DNA from: Dichetophora obliterata
Taxonomy: Eukaryota; Arthropoda; Insecta; Diptera; Sciomyzidae
DNA length: 64,000 nucleotides
Assembly (NCBI GenBank): GCA_963920525.1
Contig: OY986435.1
Location: 300,574,208-300,638,207 of the forward strand
Direction of reading: 5' to 3'
Shown here: piece by piece, positions 1-11,267 of the stretch
Numbering within the stretch: the stretch's first letter is position 1
How the letters are laid out: every line of letters starts with the position of its first letter
Translations under genes and position numbers: made by a program
Notes under the pieces: generated by a model
Databases searched by the model: none
What the model was told of the DNA's origin: nothing
The model's input: the letters and a program-made list of their open reading frames with translations, nothing else

Positions 1-760
1 TTCGGCCCCAATTTATACATGCAGTTTCATTAATTACATTTTATGGGCGTACGACAAGGGGGCGTGAAACCTCCTATTTAACCCAAATTAGAGATATCAA
101 ATAGCATTGGGGTTATAGGTCTCACAGCTTTGGAATTCAGTATTGGACCTCAATGTACACATGCAGTTTCATACAACGAAAATTTGTGATATCGAATAGC
201 TTTGTAGTTCAAGGTCGCACAGCGTCGGCTCTCAGTATTCGACCAAAATTTACGCTTGCAGATTTACTGATAAAATTTTTTAGAGTTTGTCGGGGGGCGT
301 GACACCTCCAATTTAACCCAAATTTGCGATATCGAATAGATTTGGAGTTATAGGTAACTCAGCCTCAAAATTCAGTATTCGACCTCAAGGTACTCATGCA
401 GTTTCATTGCTAAAATTTTATGGGCGTAGGGAAAAGGAGAGTGGCACCTCCCATACAATCAAAATTTATGCTATCGAATAGTTTTGGAGTTATATGTCGC
501 ACAGTTTTGGAATTCGGTATTCGACCTCCATGTAGACATCCAGTTTAATTGATTACATTCTATTAGCGGTGATGAAGAGAGAGTGGCACTTCCTATACAA
601 CCCAAATTTGTTATATCGAATAGCTTTGTGGATATAGGTCGCACAGTCTCAGAATTCAGTATTTGACCTCAATTTAGACATGCGTCTATCGTTTAACTGA
701 TCGTTTAACTGATAACATTTTATGGGCGTTTGAATAGGGAGAGTGGCAGCAACGCGCCGG
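1..760. repeat. Diverged ~140-bp tandem satellite
   Basis: The motif 'ttcagtattcgacct' (with variants) recurs near 132, 231, 370, 510 and 654, so the period is about 140 bp after one shorter unit. Each unit also carries a 'tatcgaatagctttgg' block, a 'gcagtttcatt' block and a 'tatgggcgta' block. Units are well diverged from one another, so the array is old. It runs off the left edge of the window. No ORF of note is present. Confidence 0.85.
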
Positions 761-835
761 GTTTCAGCTAGTACAAACTAAACCAAGATTTTTGCTTAAT
801 CGACCCAGTAGTCAATTTTAATGATTTCTCAAAAA

Positions 836-1095
836 ATGGGCGTGGATATATAGCAATAACGCCCATTTTTAGTACAGTTGCTGAAAGTAACCACACAAAC
901 TTAAATACCAAATTTTAGTCTTATACTGCCAAAACTACTTAAAATATAGCTTTTTCACTGATTTGTGGGCGAAAAAAGAGGGCGTGGAAACCAATTTTTA
1001 GTACAGGTGTTGACAGTTACCATATAAACTAAGTTATCAAATTTAAGTCTTGTACAACCAAAACAGTCTGAAATAAAGCATTTTCTGAAATAAAG
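836..1095. repeat. Two-unit ~126-bp tandem duplication
   Basis: The block beginning 'atttttagtacag' at about 867 recurs at about 993, followed in both copies by similar text ('agttaccacacaaact', 'caaattttagtctt', 'gccaaaact'). The units carry 'gggcgtgg', which resembles the 'tgggcgt' block of the satellite to the left, so the two arrays may share an origin. Confidence 0.6.
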
Positions 1096-1344
1096 CAAAA
1101 TTTTAATTTTTTTATGCAGATTGGAAGACCTTTTTCCGGCTATAATTTCTGACAATTTATTTTTTACAACAATGACACAAGCCAAAATGTTTACAAAATA
1201 ACTCGATTTTTAGAGGTTATTTCAAATCATTTCAGCTCACGGATGGCTATCGCTAGAGTCGAAATATTTGGGGAATCATTATAACATAAACCATGGATTG
1301 TATTAAGCATTTGTGCCGAACAACTTTTTTCGTGAGGCGCCTTG

Positions 1345-1885
1345 CCCAGTATGTCCAGAGTAGCATGCAAACAGGAAACCTGCATGCTGTATGCAGGCAG
1401 AAGCATGGACAAGGCATGTATGGTCATTAAAAAAACAACAGTTATCCAAATCGCTGAGTATGCGTGTTGTTTGTACACAGTAGCGTGCATACTAAGATAT
1501 GCATGCTGTCTAAGTACTAAGGCATGAACCTTGCATGTATAATAGTCTTGCTTAAAAAATATGAACTACCATTGTGCATTTAAGCTTTAAGGAGTGTTTT
1601 CAGCAGCAATTTTCAACAGCAATTTTTTCTTACAATATTAAAGCAAATGTATGCATACAGTATTAATGGTAATGTATGCATGCAGCATTAATGACAATGA
1701 ATGCATAGAGTACTACTAATTCCCCATGCATACAGCAATAGTAATTGTGCGGGTACACAGTACACATGCTCTTGTTTGACATCGCCATGTAAAATGGAAA
1801 TGATCTTGCATTTATGCTGGCATGCATACAAAACACCAAACGTATGCCTACATCATCAATGCTGTATGCATGAATGTACTTACTG
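1345..1885. repeat. ATGCAT-rich degenerate minisatellite
   Basis: The self-complementary strings 'atgcat' and 'gcatgc' occur many times, typically as 'atgcatacag' or 'gcatgctgt'. Around 1648-1735 there is a recognisable ~29-bp unit ('aatgtatgcatacagtatt') in about three diverged copies. The short ORFs here on both strands are by-products of the repeat. Confidence 0.6.
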
Positions 1886-1924
1886 GGATGTGCTTCATGT
1901 GTGCCGACCACTGAACTAAACATT

Positions 1925-2671
1925 TACGGACTTAAACACAACAAGTAGAGACTTGTCCATGCGTCGCTGTCACAAGTCGCAGCGCTCGTCGAATCGCGTG
2001 TTCGGCTAGCCGGTGGGAAAACAATTGACGAACTATTACGCTACTTTGTTGCACTCGCATAACCGCGAAAAATATTATAGTGTAAAATTTAGTCATATTT
2101 TAGTAGATTTACTCAATTTAACCAGTTATCTCATAATTCTACACTGTTTCTTGCTGATAAAAAATTACGTCATTTTTGTGAGAACCCCCCTCTCCCCCAC
2201 GTGAGATTTAGTGAGATTCTGCTTAACCCCCCGCCCCCCTAAATGCCTCACGTAATTAATGGACGCCCCCTTATAATGATTTACTAACGAACTTTCTTAC
2301 AAATTTCTCCTACCGGCATGCGGTCTCACGGCTTGCATCGCAACAATCTGGTAACGCCGATTTACTATCAAACAAATGTTCATAAGTTGAAAAATGTAAT
2401 TGAATAAAATTTGTAATAAAAAGGTGGTAAATAAAAGGTTTATAATATAAATTTGTAATACAAGGTAAAAATAAAAATAAAATTCATTTTGCTTTCTTGG
2501 ACGAAATTTTCTATTTCCTATTTTCTTTGCAGAAATTTCTTTCATATATCTGATTTTATTTCGTTGCCGAAATTTACTACATATTTTATTCTTGCTTTCT
2601 TTGACGAAATTTCTTGCATTTTTTTTTTAAAAATTTCGTCGGCGAAAATTTGGACACTCATATTAAATTTT
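1925..2671. other. Intergenic, no gene seen
   Basis: No ORF with recognisable content. A C-rich patch (about 2185-2275) contains runs such as 'aacccccctctcccccac'. The rest is AT-rich. Confidence 0.5.
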
Positions 2672-2775
2672 TCTGCACGATTTGTATGGGCGACTCCGTA
2701 AGTTTCGTCGGCGATTGGGAATTTTCGTTCATGAATTCTCCATAAATCCCTAAGGAAACAGCCAACTGGGAAAGT
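2672..2775. repeat. Dispersed repeat, copy A (upstream of ULK3)
   Basis: This ~100-bp stretch ('cgatttgtatgggcgactcc' ... 'ggaaacagccaactggga') matches 12001-12105 in direct orientation at high identity. Copy A ends about 320 bp before the ULK3 start codon, and copy B ends about 500 bp before the tetraspan start codon. It may be a mobile-element fragment or a shared promoter-proximal sequence. The sequence alone does not separate these. Confidence 0.7.
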
Positions 2776-3093
2776 ATGAGGTCGCATTTAGCGTTACGTC
2801 ATTAAAACTCGTTGTTTCTTGTCTAGCTGTCAAAGACCGACCGACCTAACGCGCTATTGAGTTTTGGGCATAAAAAGTTTTTAAATTAACATTTAACGAA
2901 ATTTCAATATGGCAATACTGCTCGCTTCTGACAGTTGCCCAGCTGTTCGTTTTGCACTCGATTGCAGTAGCTGCTGTCTAAATTTTTTCAATAAGTGCAT
3001 TTTCGTCATCTATTTTGTTTTGTTTTTTGAGTTACGTTATCAAGTTGTCCACAACAAATAAAATTAATTTTTCCACACGTTCTCATTGCCATC

Positions 3094-4948
3094 ATGGCCT
3101 TGCCGCACATCACAGACTATGATATACTGGACAAGTTGGGTCAGGGCAGCTATGCGACAGTTTATAAAACCCGATACAAGGTAGGTCTTTGCCAGTTTAT
3201 AACTGTGCTGAGCTGGTGCTAACTTAAGCAATAAAATCCTCACAGAAGGATCGCTCATATCACGCAATAAAATGCGTTCAAATGTCAACGCTATCTAAAA
3301 GCTCGCGCGAGAACCTTGTTACTGAGATACGCTTGCTGCGCAAGCTAAATCACAATCACATTGTGACGCTGCAGGACTTCTTCTGGGATGAGAAGTAAGT
3401 GATTAGAAGCTGGGTCTGAATCTTTTTAAAAATTTAATATCTATCTCCATCGCTATTGATTAGGAATATTTACATTGTGCTGGAATACTGCAACATGGGA
3501 AACCTTTCGTCTTTTATACGCACTAAAATAACACTGCCGGAGTCAACGTGCAAGTATTTTCTGCGTCAGCTAGCCTCGGCAATGCAGTATTTGCGATCAA
3601 ACGACGTTAGCCACTTTGATCTCAAGCCACAAAATTTATTGCTGACCAAAAATCCAAATATAACTCTGAAGGTGGCGGATTTCGGGTCTGATTTAATTCA
3701 ACGTTGGCAAGCTTAAATTGTTTTCTAATTTAAAATGTTCTAAATAATTGAAGGTTTGCGCAAAATTTACGTTTGGGAGAAATAAATATGCAGGTGAAGG
3801 GCTCACCGTTGTATATGGCACCCGAAATTGTGCGAAAACATCAGTTCGATGCCAAAGCGGATCTCTGGAGCATTGGCGTTATACTTTATGAGTGCCTCTT
3901 TGGCAAAGCGCCATACTCGTCCAAAACCATTGAAGAGCTAGTGTTGAGATTGCGCAGCGCTGAACAGATAATGATTCCGGCATCAGCGCGTATTAGCAAA
4001 GAATGCAATGATCTGCTGTGCAGTCTACTGGAACATGATCCTGCCAAGCGCATAGATTTTGACGATTTCTTTGCGCATCCATTCATTGATCTTCAAACAT
4101 TCCCCTCAGAGAAGGTAAAATTTGATGTCGCATAGCTTTTCCCAAGAAGTGTTTTTTATTTACTTGTTTTTTATAGACTCTTAAAAAGGCAATCGATTTG
4201 GTCACCAAAGCTTGCGACTATGACAACAAGCATAACTACAGAGAGGCCTATTATTTATATTGCGAAGCCTTAAAGTATTTTGTTCCACTTATAACGGAAG
4301 AACAGGATGCCCAAAAACGCATTGAGCTGCGTAATCGTACCTTGAACTATGTCAAACGTGCCGAAGAAATTAAAATGATGATGCCCAAGGAAGGAACTAA
4401 AGACAAAAAACAACAGCACACAGCTAAACACAAAGAGCAACGCTTGGAGCAGCCTTGTAGTTCGACGAAATCCAATCGTATTGCAGAGTGTTTGGAGCCA
4501 GATGTGCGTTTTAAGCAGTTGTGTAAGTAATTTTTTTACTTTTTACTAACATTTCACATAATGTTCTCAACAAATTCACAGTTTCGGTATCCAGTTCAAG
4601 TCCACCACTTAAAGCAGCACTTGAAATAGGTCGTCAAGCCGAATTGTATGTGTATGAGCACAAATTTGAGTTAGCTTTGGAATCTTACACCTCAGCGTTA
4701 GGTATGCTTATACCATTCGCAAACAATGAACCAAAAGGTGAACGCAGAAACTTGCTACTACAACAGGTAAAAATAACTGGTTCTTTTCTAAGGCTAAGTT
4801 TTCTTCAAGTTAAGGTATTATTAATTTCTCTTACACCCAGATTGAAAATTGGATGAAGGAAGCCGAAAGCATTAAAAGTATATTATGTGTTAAGCAATTA
4901 GATGACGACCAGAAATTATCATCGGTACGCAGCTGTTCGATACAATGA
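3094..4948 (+). CDS. ULK3: ULK3-like serine/threonine kinase with MIT domains
   Basis: Seven exons: 3094-3180, 3246-3394, 3464-3685, 3754-4114, 4177-4522, 4582-4766, 4841-4948. All introns are 62-74 nt with GT-AG ends and consistent phases, giving 485 aa (human ULK3 is 472). Seen: glycine loop GQGSYATV near residues 15-22, the HAIK lysine K38, catalytic loop HFDLKPQN with D131, K133 and N136, DFG at 151-153, and GSPLYMAPE at 169-177. The kinase domain occupies roughly residues 8-262. Exons 5 and 6-7 encode two helical segments (YNYREAYYLYCEAL-type and HKFELALESYTSAL-type) that fit the tandem MIT domains of ULK3. Family knowledge: ULK3 acts in Hedgehog signalling, autophagy and ESCRT-III abscission control. 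The HRD arginine is replaced (HFD), similar to the HLD I recall in ULK3. The start is the first ATG, directly before the kinase domain. The alternative, another ULK/ATG1 kinase, fits worse because of the length and the two MIT regions. Confidence 0.92.
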
Positions 4949-5021
4949 ACAATAAAACCAAATTAAGCATACAATGCCAGATAACTGTAGTTAAAATTTA
5001 ACTATATACACATATATTTGT

Positions 5022-5027
5022 AATAAA
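5022..5027 (+). terminator. Probable poly(A) signal of ULK3
   Basis: AATAAA 74 nt after the ULK3 stop codon. Another AATAAA lies at 4951-4956, only 3 nt after the stop, which is probably too close to be the main site. Confidence 0.45.
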
Positions 5028-5030
5028 ATA

Positions 5031-5915
5031 GTACTTTATAATATTAAATTTTATAAAACTTGTATTTGTAACGCCATGAATTGTAAATTCCATGAAATTG
5101 TTTAATAGTTATTAAAAAATTGTAAGTAAATATTTTGAATTTAAAACAAATATATGTTTATTGAAAATGTAGTATATGATTGTCTCTGTTTTGTTAAGTT
5201 CTTGCTATTTAATGAGATCTCTCTTCTAGTATTTAGAATTATATGTACGTACAAAATGTGCTTCATTTATTTTCTTTGTAATATTAAATTTGATGAAATC
5301 TGTATTCGTAAGCCATAGCAAAATCAAAAAGTTGTATGTAATCGTCAACGTTAACATTTAAATTCCAAAAAATTGTTTAATATTTATAAAAAAATTTTAA
5401 TTAAATATTTTGAATTTAAAACAATGTATGTTTATTGAAAATGCTGTACAGGATTGTCTCTGTTTTGTTAAGTTCTTGCTATTTAATTAGTTCTCTTTTA
5501 GTATTTAGATTTGTTATTTGACTTTATTATATGTAATTTAATTTATGACATACAAAATGTGCTTCATTGATTTTCATTTTCTGTTTAATATTAAATTTTA
5601 TTAAATTTATATATGTAACCTATAACAAAATGAAACATTTTTATGTAATCGTGAACGTTAACATTTAAATTTCATAAACTTGTTTAATAGTTATAAAAAA
5701 GTTGTACGTAAATGTTTTGAATTTAAAACAACGTATATTTACTTAAAATATAGTGTGTGATTGTCTTCGTTTTGTTAAGTTCTTGCTATTTAATTAGCTC
5801 TATTTTAGTATTTAAGCGTGTTTTGTTATTAAAATTCATTACATGCAATTAAATTTATAAAGTAGAAAATGTGCTTCATTCATTTTCATTAGTGCAATCA
5901 AATTTTATTTTTTGC
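5031..5915. repeat. Three ~300-bp AT-rich tandem units
   Basis: The string 'gttttgttaagttcttgcta' (or a close variant) recurs near 5189, 5460 and 5767, and 'aaaatgtgcttcatt' near 5253, 5556 and 5865, giving periods of about 276-309 bp. Each unit starts with 'taatattaaatttta'-like text. The array begins right at the ULK3 3' end, so the first unit may overlap the 3' UTR. Confidence 0.8.
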
Positions 5916-6553
5916 ATTTGAGCAAATCCTGCTTTGTTAATGTCTTTATTATTAAAAAAAATTGTTTTTATTTTTCTCTTTAGATTTTTTACTTATATAA
6001 ATTGTACAAACTATCATTTGTATAAATTGTACAAGCTACCAAAATTTGATTTATAAATTTTGGTTATAATATTGCATCTATTTAAGTCTTCACTTCTATT
6101 TAACATTTGATCGATGTATGTATTTAATTAAATGGTTGTTTTTAAAACTTTCGCTTATTAGCTTTATTTTCAATATTATGCATATTATTTATTGTTTAAC
6201 TATTTTTATTTTTAATACAAAATACAACTAGAATATGATTTAAATATGTGATCAAATTCAATTTATGATCAATTTTATGAAATATTTTAGAATAAATAAA
6301 ATTACAATATTTTAAACTTTTGAGGTCTTCTCACTTTAAAATTGAGCAATTTTACTTTTCTACATTAATTCTATTGACTCCCTCAGTTATTGAAGTAAAA
6401 GCATATCGCAGTTGTCACTATCACCGTAGGCGCATACGTGGTAATGCACGCGCAACGACAATATGCCTTATTTTGTAAGACTAGCGCAGTAACTTCACCT
6501 GAAATTTTTTATCAGGCAATTCCACTTCCATATGAATTTAAACAGAATCGCTT
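5916..6553. other. AT-rich intergenic, no gene seen
   Basis: Highly AT-rich sequence without a convincing ORF or repeat structure. Confidence 0.5.
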
Positions 6554-6554
6554 A

Positions 6555-6590
6555 CTCTCTCTCTCTCTCTGTCTCTCTCTCTCTCTCACA

Positions 6591-6645
<55 letters not shown>
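6555..6645. repeat. (CT)n microsatellite
   Basis: About 90 bp of CT dinucleotides with one GT and one CACACA interruption. The Leu-Ser ORFs across it are translation of the repeat and not genes. Confidence 0.97.
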
Positions 6646-6647
<2 letters not shown>

Positions 6648-6649
6648 GC

Positions 6650-7743
6650 AGAGCACTTACTCTTATAGTCTACTTCACAATTATTATTATACAAATTATA
6701 CTAATTATTATAAATGAAATTAAATTTACAATTATACTACAATGCTAAAAAATATATTATATAGTTATAGTTATATATCATATAGTTGTTTATAAAAAAA
6801 AAAATTAAAACATTAAAAAATATTTTAATATTAATATTTAACTATATTTTAATATTTTATAACTAAATTAGTTTTATGTCGTTTTAAAATTCCTCTGTTC
6901 ATAAGCCTAAAGGCTCAAACATAATAGGCTCGAGTTGACTGCAGCTAATGTCAAAAATCAACGAAAAGCTAGCTCAAGTTGTTCTGACAAATACTTAATT
7001 TGACCAAAATGACTTGAGCGAGCTCGTCTTTAAGTCATTGATAAAATTCGCCTATTTGTATATCAATTCGTTTTGTTTGGTTTGTTCAGTAAAATTTGTT
7101 ATAACAGAATGAGTCGCGAAAATAATTTAATGTTCATTTAATTTGAATTCGTTTGAAATAAAAAAAGCTGATTCCTTACGGAACATTCTATTTGAATCGC
7201 TTTGGCTACAGCCAGATCAAGTTAACGAAACTCGACGAAAAAGCTGGCTTGAGCAATTATAAAGCAGTGAACACATAGTTCGCGACAGGCGACGATCGCC
7301 AAATTTCACTTTCAATTTTCATGCAATTCTTATGGGAAGAATACTTGAAGACTTTTACGACGACATTGTCACCAGCTCCAATTTAATTCTAATTTGACAC
7401 GCGACAATAGGAAATTTCTTCCATTGTATACATTTGTCATTGTTTCGTGCTGGAAATGTTACAAATTAAATTTATAGTATTACGCACGTATATTAAATGA
7501 GCAGAAATACACAAAAATAATTTATTGTAAATATCAAATGTTAAAAACATTTGCTGCTGAAGTTTGTTGCTGTCGCGTTTATTAAAATCAAGTCGCTCAA
7601 CATATCTCTACAATGACGGAATTGAGACATGTCGCTCGTTGCTTTTTGTGCTGAATGTGTTCAGGATTTTAGGCCTTAACAAAGTAGACGAAACGAGACG
7701 ATTGCAACTTGCCGAATGTCTGTAATCGTTTCGCCTGTTTTGA
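6650..7743. other. Intergenic, no gene seen
   Basis: AT-rich. Two related stretches containing 'gctcaag' or 'gcttgag' and 'cgaaaa' blocks (around 6930-7020 and 7200-7260) hint at a decayed repeat, but no boundaries can be drawn. Confidence 0.4.
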
Positions 7744-7752
7744 CATTTAACC

Positions 7753-9161
7753 CATGAACCAAGAAATAAAGATCATGCAAAGAAAAGAGCCGCCATATTG
7801 TAAACAAAAACAGCTGATAGGTCTGACGTCATCGGTCACAAAATCTTTTGTTTACGATTAGTGATTGGATGCTGAATGTTATTTGCTAAAATTTTAAAGA
7901 GTTATCATATAAATGTAATGTGTTTTTATACTAAAACGAAGTGTGCTGTAGCGACATGTATTAATTGCAACAGCAAAAAAAAACAAATACGTTGGTTTCT
8001 ACCGTTTCCCCAAGGCATAAATTGCTTGTAAGCAATGGGAGATTTTTTGTCGGCTAAATGTCGACACTGCAATGGCAAGAATCTGTGGAGATCATTTTCT
8101 GCCTGAAGACTTCGAAAGAAGGGTCCAAGTTCAAATGGGTAAGTACTTCTACATTTCCACGTAAATATTCTTTTAAAAAATGTTACGATAGGTTTTGGCA
8201 AAGCTATGCGGAGGTGCAACCAGCAAATGCAGAACGATGTCAGCGAATTTTAAAGCGCGAAAACAAAAAAATCGTAAGTGCTCTGCTTCAGGAGTCGTTG
8301 GTCATGGAGAAGTTTTTCCTGTAGAGGAAATAGAAAAACTAAACAGGGACGCTTCTATTTCTAACCGCTCTTCAGAGCAGTTACTTCAAGCGAAAATACG
8401 GCAGCTATATTCGCAAGTGTAAGTAAAATTTAACAATTTTATGAATTCAATATTTTTAATCTTTTTCTTGGAGTGAACAGCGGTTTGGAAAACCTCGCGT
8501 GATACATCTGCCACAAATTGCACAAAGACGTTCCGAACATAAGGCTGGAAGAAGAAGCGGCAGCATCACTTAGTTAGGTATATCATTTAAGCGAAGGCGG
8601 TTCGCCAAGCCAACGGAAGAGCTCATGGCGCATATGACTGAGTTGGAAAAAGTGTTCAACGACGTAAATGGCGACGGGCTGCTAATAAGCAAAAATTATT
8701 TGCAGACGCACATTACTAGTGCAGAGCGTGTTATTTGTGACAACAAAATAAAGAAAATGTTTTTCCGCGCACGAATGTTCTTTAAAATAAGATTATTAAA
8801 TAAAGAAATTGTGAACAATTCGATGCAGAGGAAAAGAAAATTGAACAAAACAGTTTAATAATAAAAACAAAGTGAACATCCAATTTTGTATTCTATTTAT
8901 TTGCAGTTTTTCTTTTTACAGCGTTCTTTGCATTTAGTTACTGCATGGAAATATAAACAAACAAAGTATTCAAACACTTTTTTCGCGAATTAAACTTATT
9001 AATTTTATAATTTTTTACTTTTATCCGAGTTTTCACATGTTTTGCATGCAAAACATATGCAAATTGACAGTTTTATAGCATGCTTGTGACCGATGACGTT
9101 GCACGAAAAATTACTTTTTTCTCGCACTGCTCTTTGCGTGATCTTCTCTTATTGGTTCATG
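7753..9161 (+). mobile_element. P-superfamily-like DNA transposon with THAP gene remnant
   Basis: The ends are inverted repeats of about 38 bp: the left starts CATGAACCAAGAAATAAAGA, and the right read inward starts CATGAACCAATAAGAGAAGA, with about 31 of 38 positions matching. Both ends are flanked by CATTTAACC (7744-7752 and 9162-9170). P elements have 31-bp inverted repeats starting CATG, make 8-bp target duplications and encode a THAP-domain transposase, so CATG ends, an 8/9-bp duplication and a THAP domain all agree. At 1,409 bp it is too short for a full P-type transposase (about 2.9 kb), so it is a deleted, non-autonomous copy. Confidence 0.75.
7919..8860 (+). pseudogene. THAP-domain protein remnant (P-like transposase N-terminus)
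   Basis: From the ATG at 7919 the frame gives a zinc-binding C-x2-C (TCINC), then RWFLPFP, and runs into a stop near 8028. In another frame the text continues KQWEIFCR, then ARICGDHFLPEDF, which is the C-x2-H-F signature of the THAP zinc finger. One extra base near 8029 would explain the break. A plausible intron follows (donor 'gtaagtac' near 8140, acceptor near 8192), after which a frame with EEIEKLNR ... SSEQLLQAKIRQLYSQV could be a coiled-coil segment. A later short ORF (8625-8858) may be more of the same gene. No RNase H-like catalytic domain is visible. Confidence 0.65.
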
Positions 9162-9170
9162 CATTTAACC

Positions 9171-10617
9171 CAAAATGAAACGATTTGCTCAACTCGTCTG
9201 AAACAGCTGATCAATTACGAACAGAGTGTCTTTTAGTTATAAATTAAAGTGCAATTACAACTTTGTTAATTATTAAATAAACATTTCCCTGCAAGAACAC
9301 AACCGGTTATATTACTGGTTATATAAAGAGAAGCAATACGGAAGTTTCGGTTAGTATTTTCTATCAGTCTCTGCCATGAGCCATGTGAAAAATCTTACCA
9401 AATATTTTTGTACGTGTGATTTTGTATCCTGTTCTTATACATACTTTTTCAGAAATTTAAATTGCATAGTCATCTCGCTTACACATTTTATATGCCTAAT
9501 ATTCCAATCAGTTAAATAATAAAATAAATCACTGAAAATATCTGCCAAACTTGCCAGTTAAAACAATTAGTTAAATAGTGGGTTAAAAAACTTATTTATA
9601 TGGCAAAAATACAAGTCGCAGCTACCAATGAAATGACTAAGTAATTAACTATTTGTTATACCACCAGTTATATCTACCATTTAAATGCTTGGCTAATTTC
9701 CTTTTATTTTTCAACTACGTGAACACATTTATTTTTTTTAATTTTTATTGAAAATTAAGATTAGTATCATACATTAAAATTTAATATTGAAATTATTATA
9801 ACATTACTCAATGCAATACAAATACATTAAAAAGTTTCCTTAAATAATTTCTGGTTTGTAAAAATTGGATTATCTTCTCTTGTGGTTGTGGTGGTAGATG
9901 AAAATTAATGGTAAGCGACGTGCCTCCACGTGTTTGTGGTTCTCTAGTTGGACAAGCTCCTGCTTGTTGGGCGAGAACTATCGGATTGGCTATGGCGACT
10001 GCGGTCAAACACTTGTTGTCGAAGTATTTTATTGCACCAAAGTTTGCTGCTGAATGCCAAAGTTAGCAGTAAAGGCCCAACCAAAATAGACGTTTTGCTC
10101 CGTAACGAGTAAAATCGTAAGTGTTTGGTTAAATACATATTAATGTTCACATAATAAAGTCAAAACGGGTTTGGACTTAAGAGTGGATTCTGGTACCTAA
10201 AAGGGTGTAGAATAAGATGAAATTGGTTAGATTTCTGATAAAAATTTATTTACCCCATAAAAACGTTCAAAACGAACTTGGGAAAATCGATAAAAATGCG
10301 TTATGAAACTATAAATGCGTTTTTTTCAAAACTTCATTTTCACACACTAGGTCCCTTTTCTCGGAGAAGGTCACATACATAAGAAGGTCACGATATAAAA
10401 GTTTGAAAATTTTCTAAATTGTGTGTACATCAAATTAATTTTTCTCATTAGAAAAAACAAGACAAAGGCAAATAGATCACAATGAAAATTATTTGTCTCT
10501 GTCTACCATTACAATAAAATAAATCAGGGATGTACAATAGAATTGCTGCCTGTAAAATAAAAGATTTAATATCTAATATTGTAGTATTTTGTACCGCCGT
10601 TTTAATAACAAAATGCC
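9171..10617. other. AT-rich intergenic, no gene seen
   Basis: No credible coding region. A few 'ggttatata' and 'agttatat' motifs near 9305-9320 and 9665 hint at a decayed repeat. Confidence 0.4.
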
Positions 10618-10620
10618 ATT

Positions 10621-11267
10621 AGCTGCGTTCCTTTCGCCTTCATATAATCGCGATAACAAATTTTCTCAAAGGAACGGCAAGAAAAACGACTCGTAGAAGG
10701 CACTACTGTTGCAGTGAAAATTAAATTCAAGCAAGCAATCATGATACAATAGCTATTAGGTGTCATGAGAACGTGTGTCGTTCAAAACTGTTGTGAACTG
10801 TTATGGTAGCGATACCTTAGTGAACGATATTTTTATCTGAATGTGTATTACTTTAAACATCGGAAAAATTGTAAATTATTTAATTTAATTATTAATATTA
10901 TGCAATTAAATAAATAATTTAAGTGAAATTGTTGGCTCCGCTGAATGTGTCCAATGTGTGTGACACATGTGGTTTGTTTTATTTTCTTTTGTTTACCATT
11001 CGATGGTCGCATCTCGTGAAAAAATAAGTAGCTGTCATAGCTGCCTAATAGTCATTGTATCAAACAAACAAATAATTCAAAAAATGAAATGACAGCTCAT
11101 AAAAATTTACAGGTGCGCTACCTGTGTTTCAAATTTTTTAAAGGCTATATCACAATTTTATATGGATAGCAAAAATATTCCTACTTGTTATAGGATCATT
11201 ATTTTTGTTTTTGCTTTGCATGTAAAAAAAATAATCTGGATTATTTCGAAGCGAATGGAACGCAGCT
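10621..11267. mobile_element. TIR element starting AGCTGCGTTCC, copy 1
   Basis: The ends AGCTGCGTTCC (10621) and GGAACGCAGCT (ends 11267) are perfect inverted repeats flanked by ATT on both sides, as expected for a 3-bp target duplication. No ORF. The right ~225 bp matches, inverted, the sequence at 49140-49350, which confirms a repeat family. Confidence 0.75.

Noticed and set aside
6438..6717. Leu/Ser-rich ORFs of 61-69 aa
   Set aside because: They are translations of the CT microsatellite.
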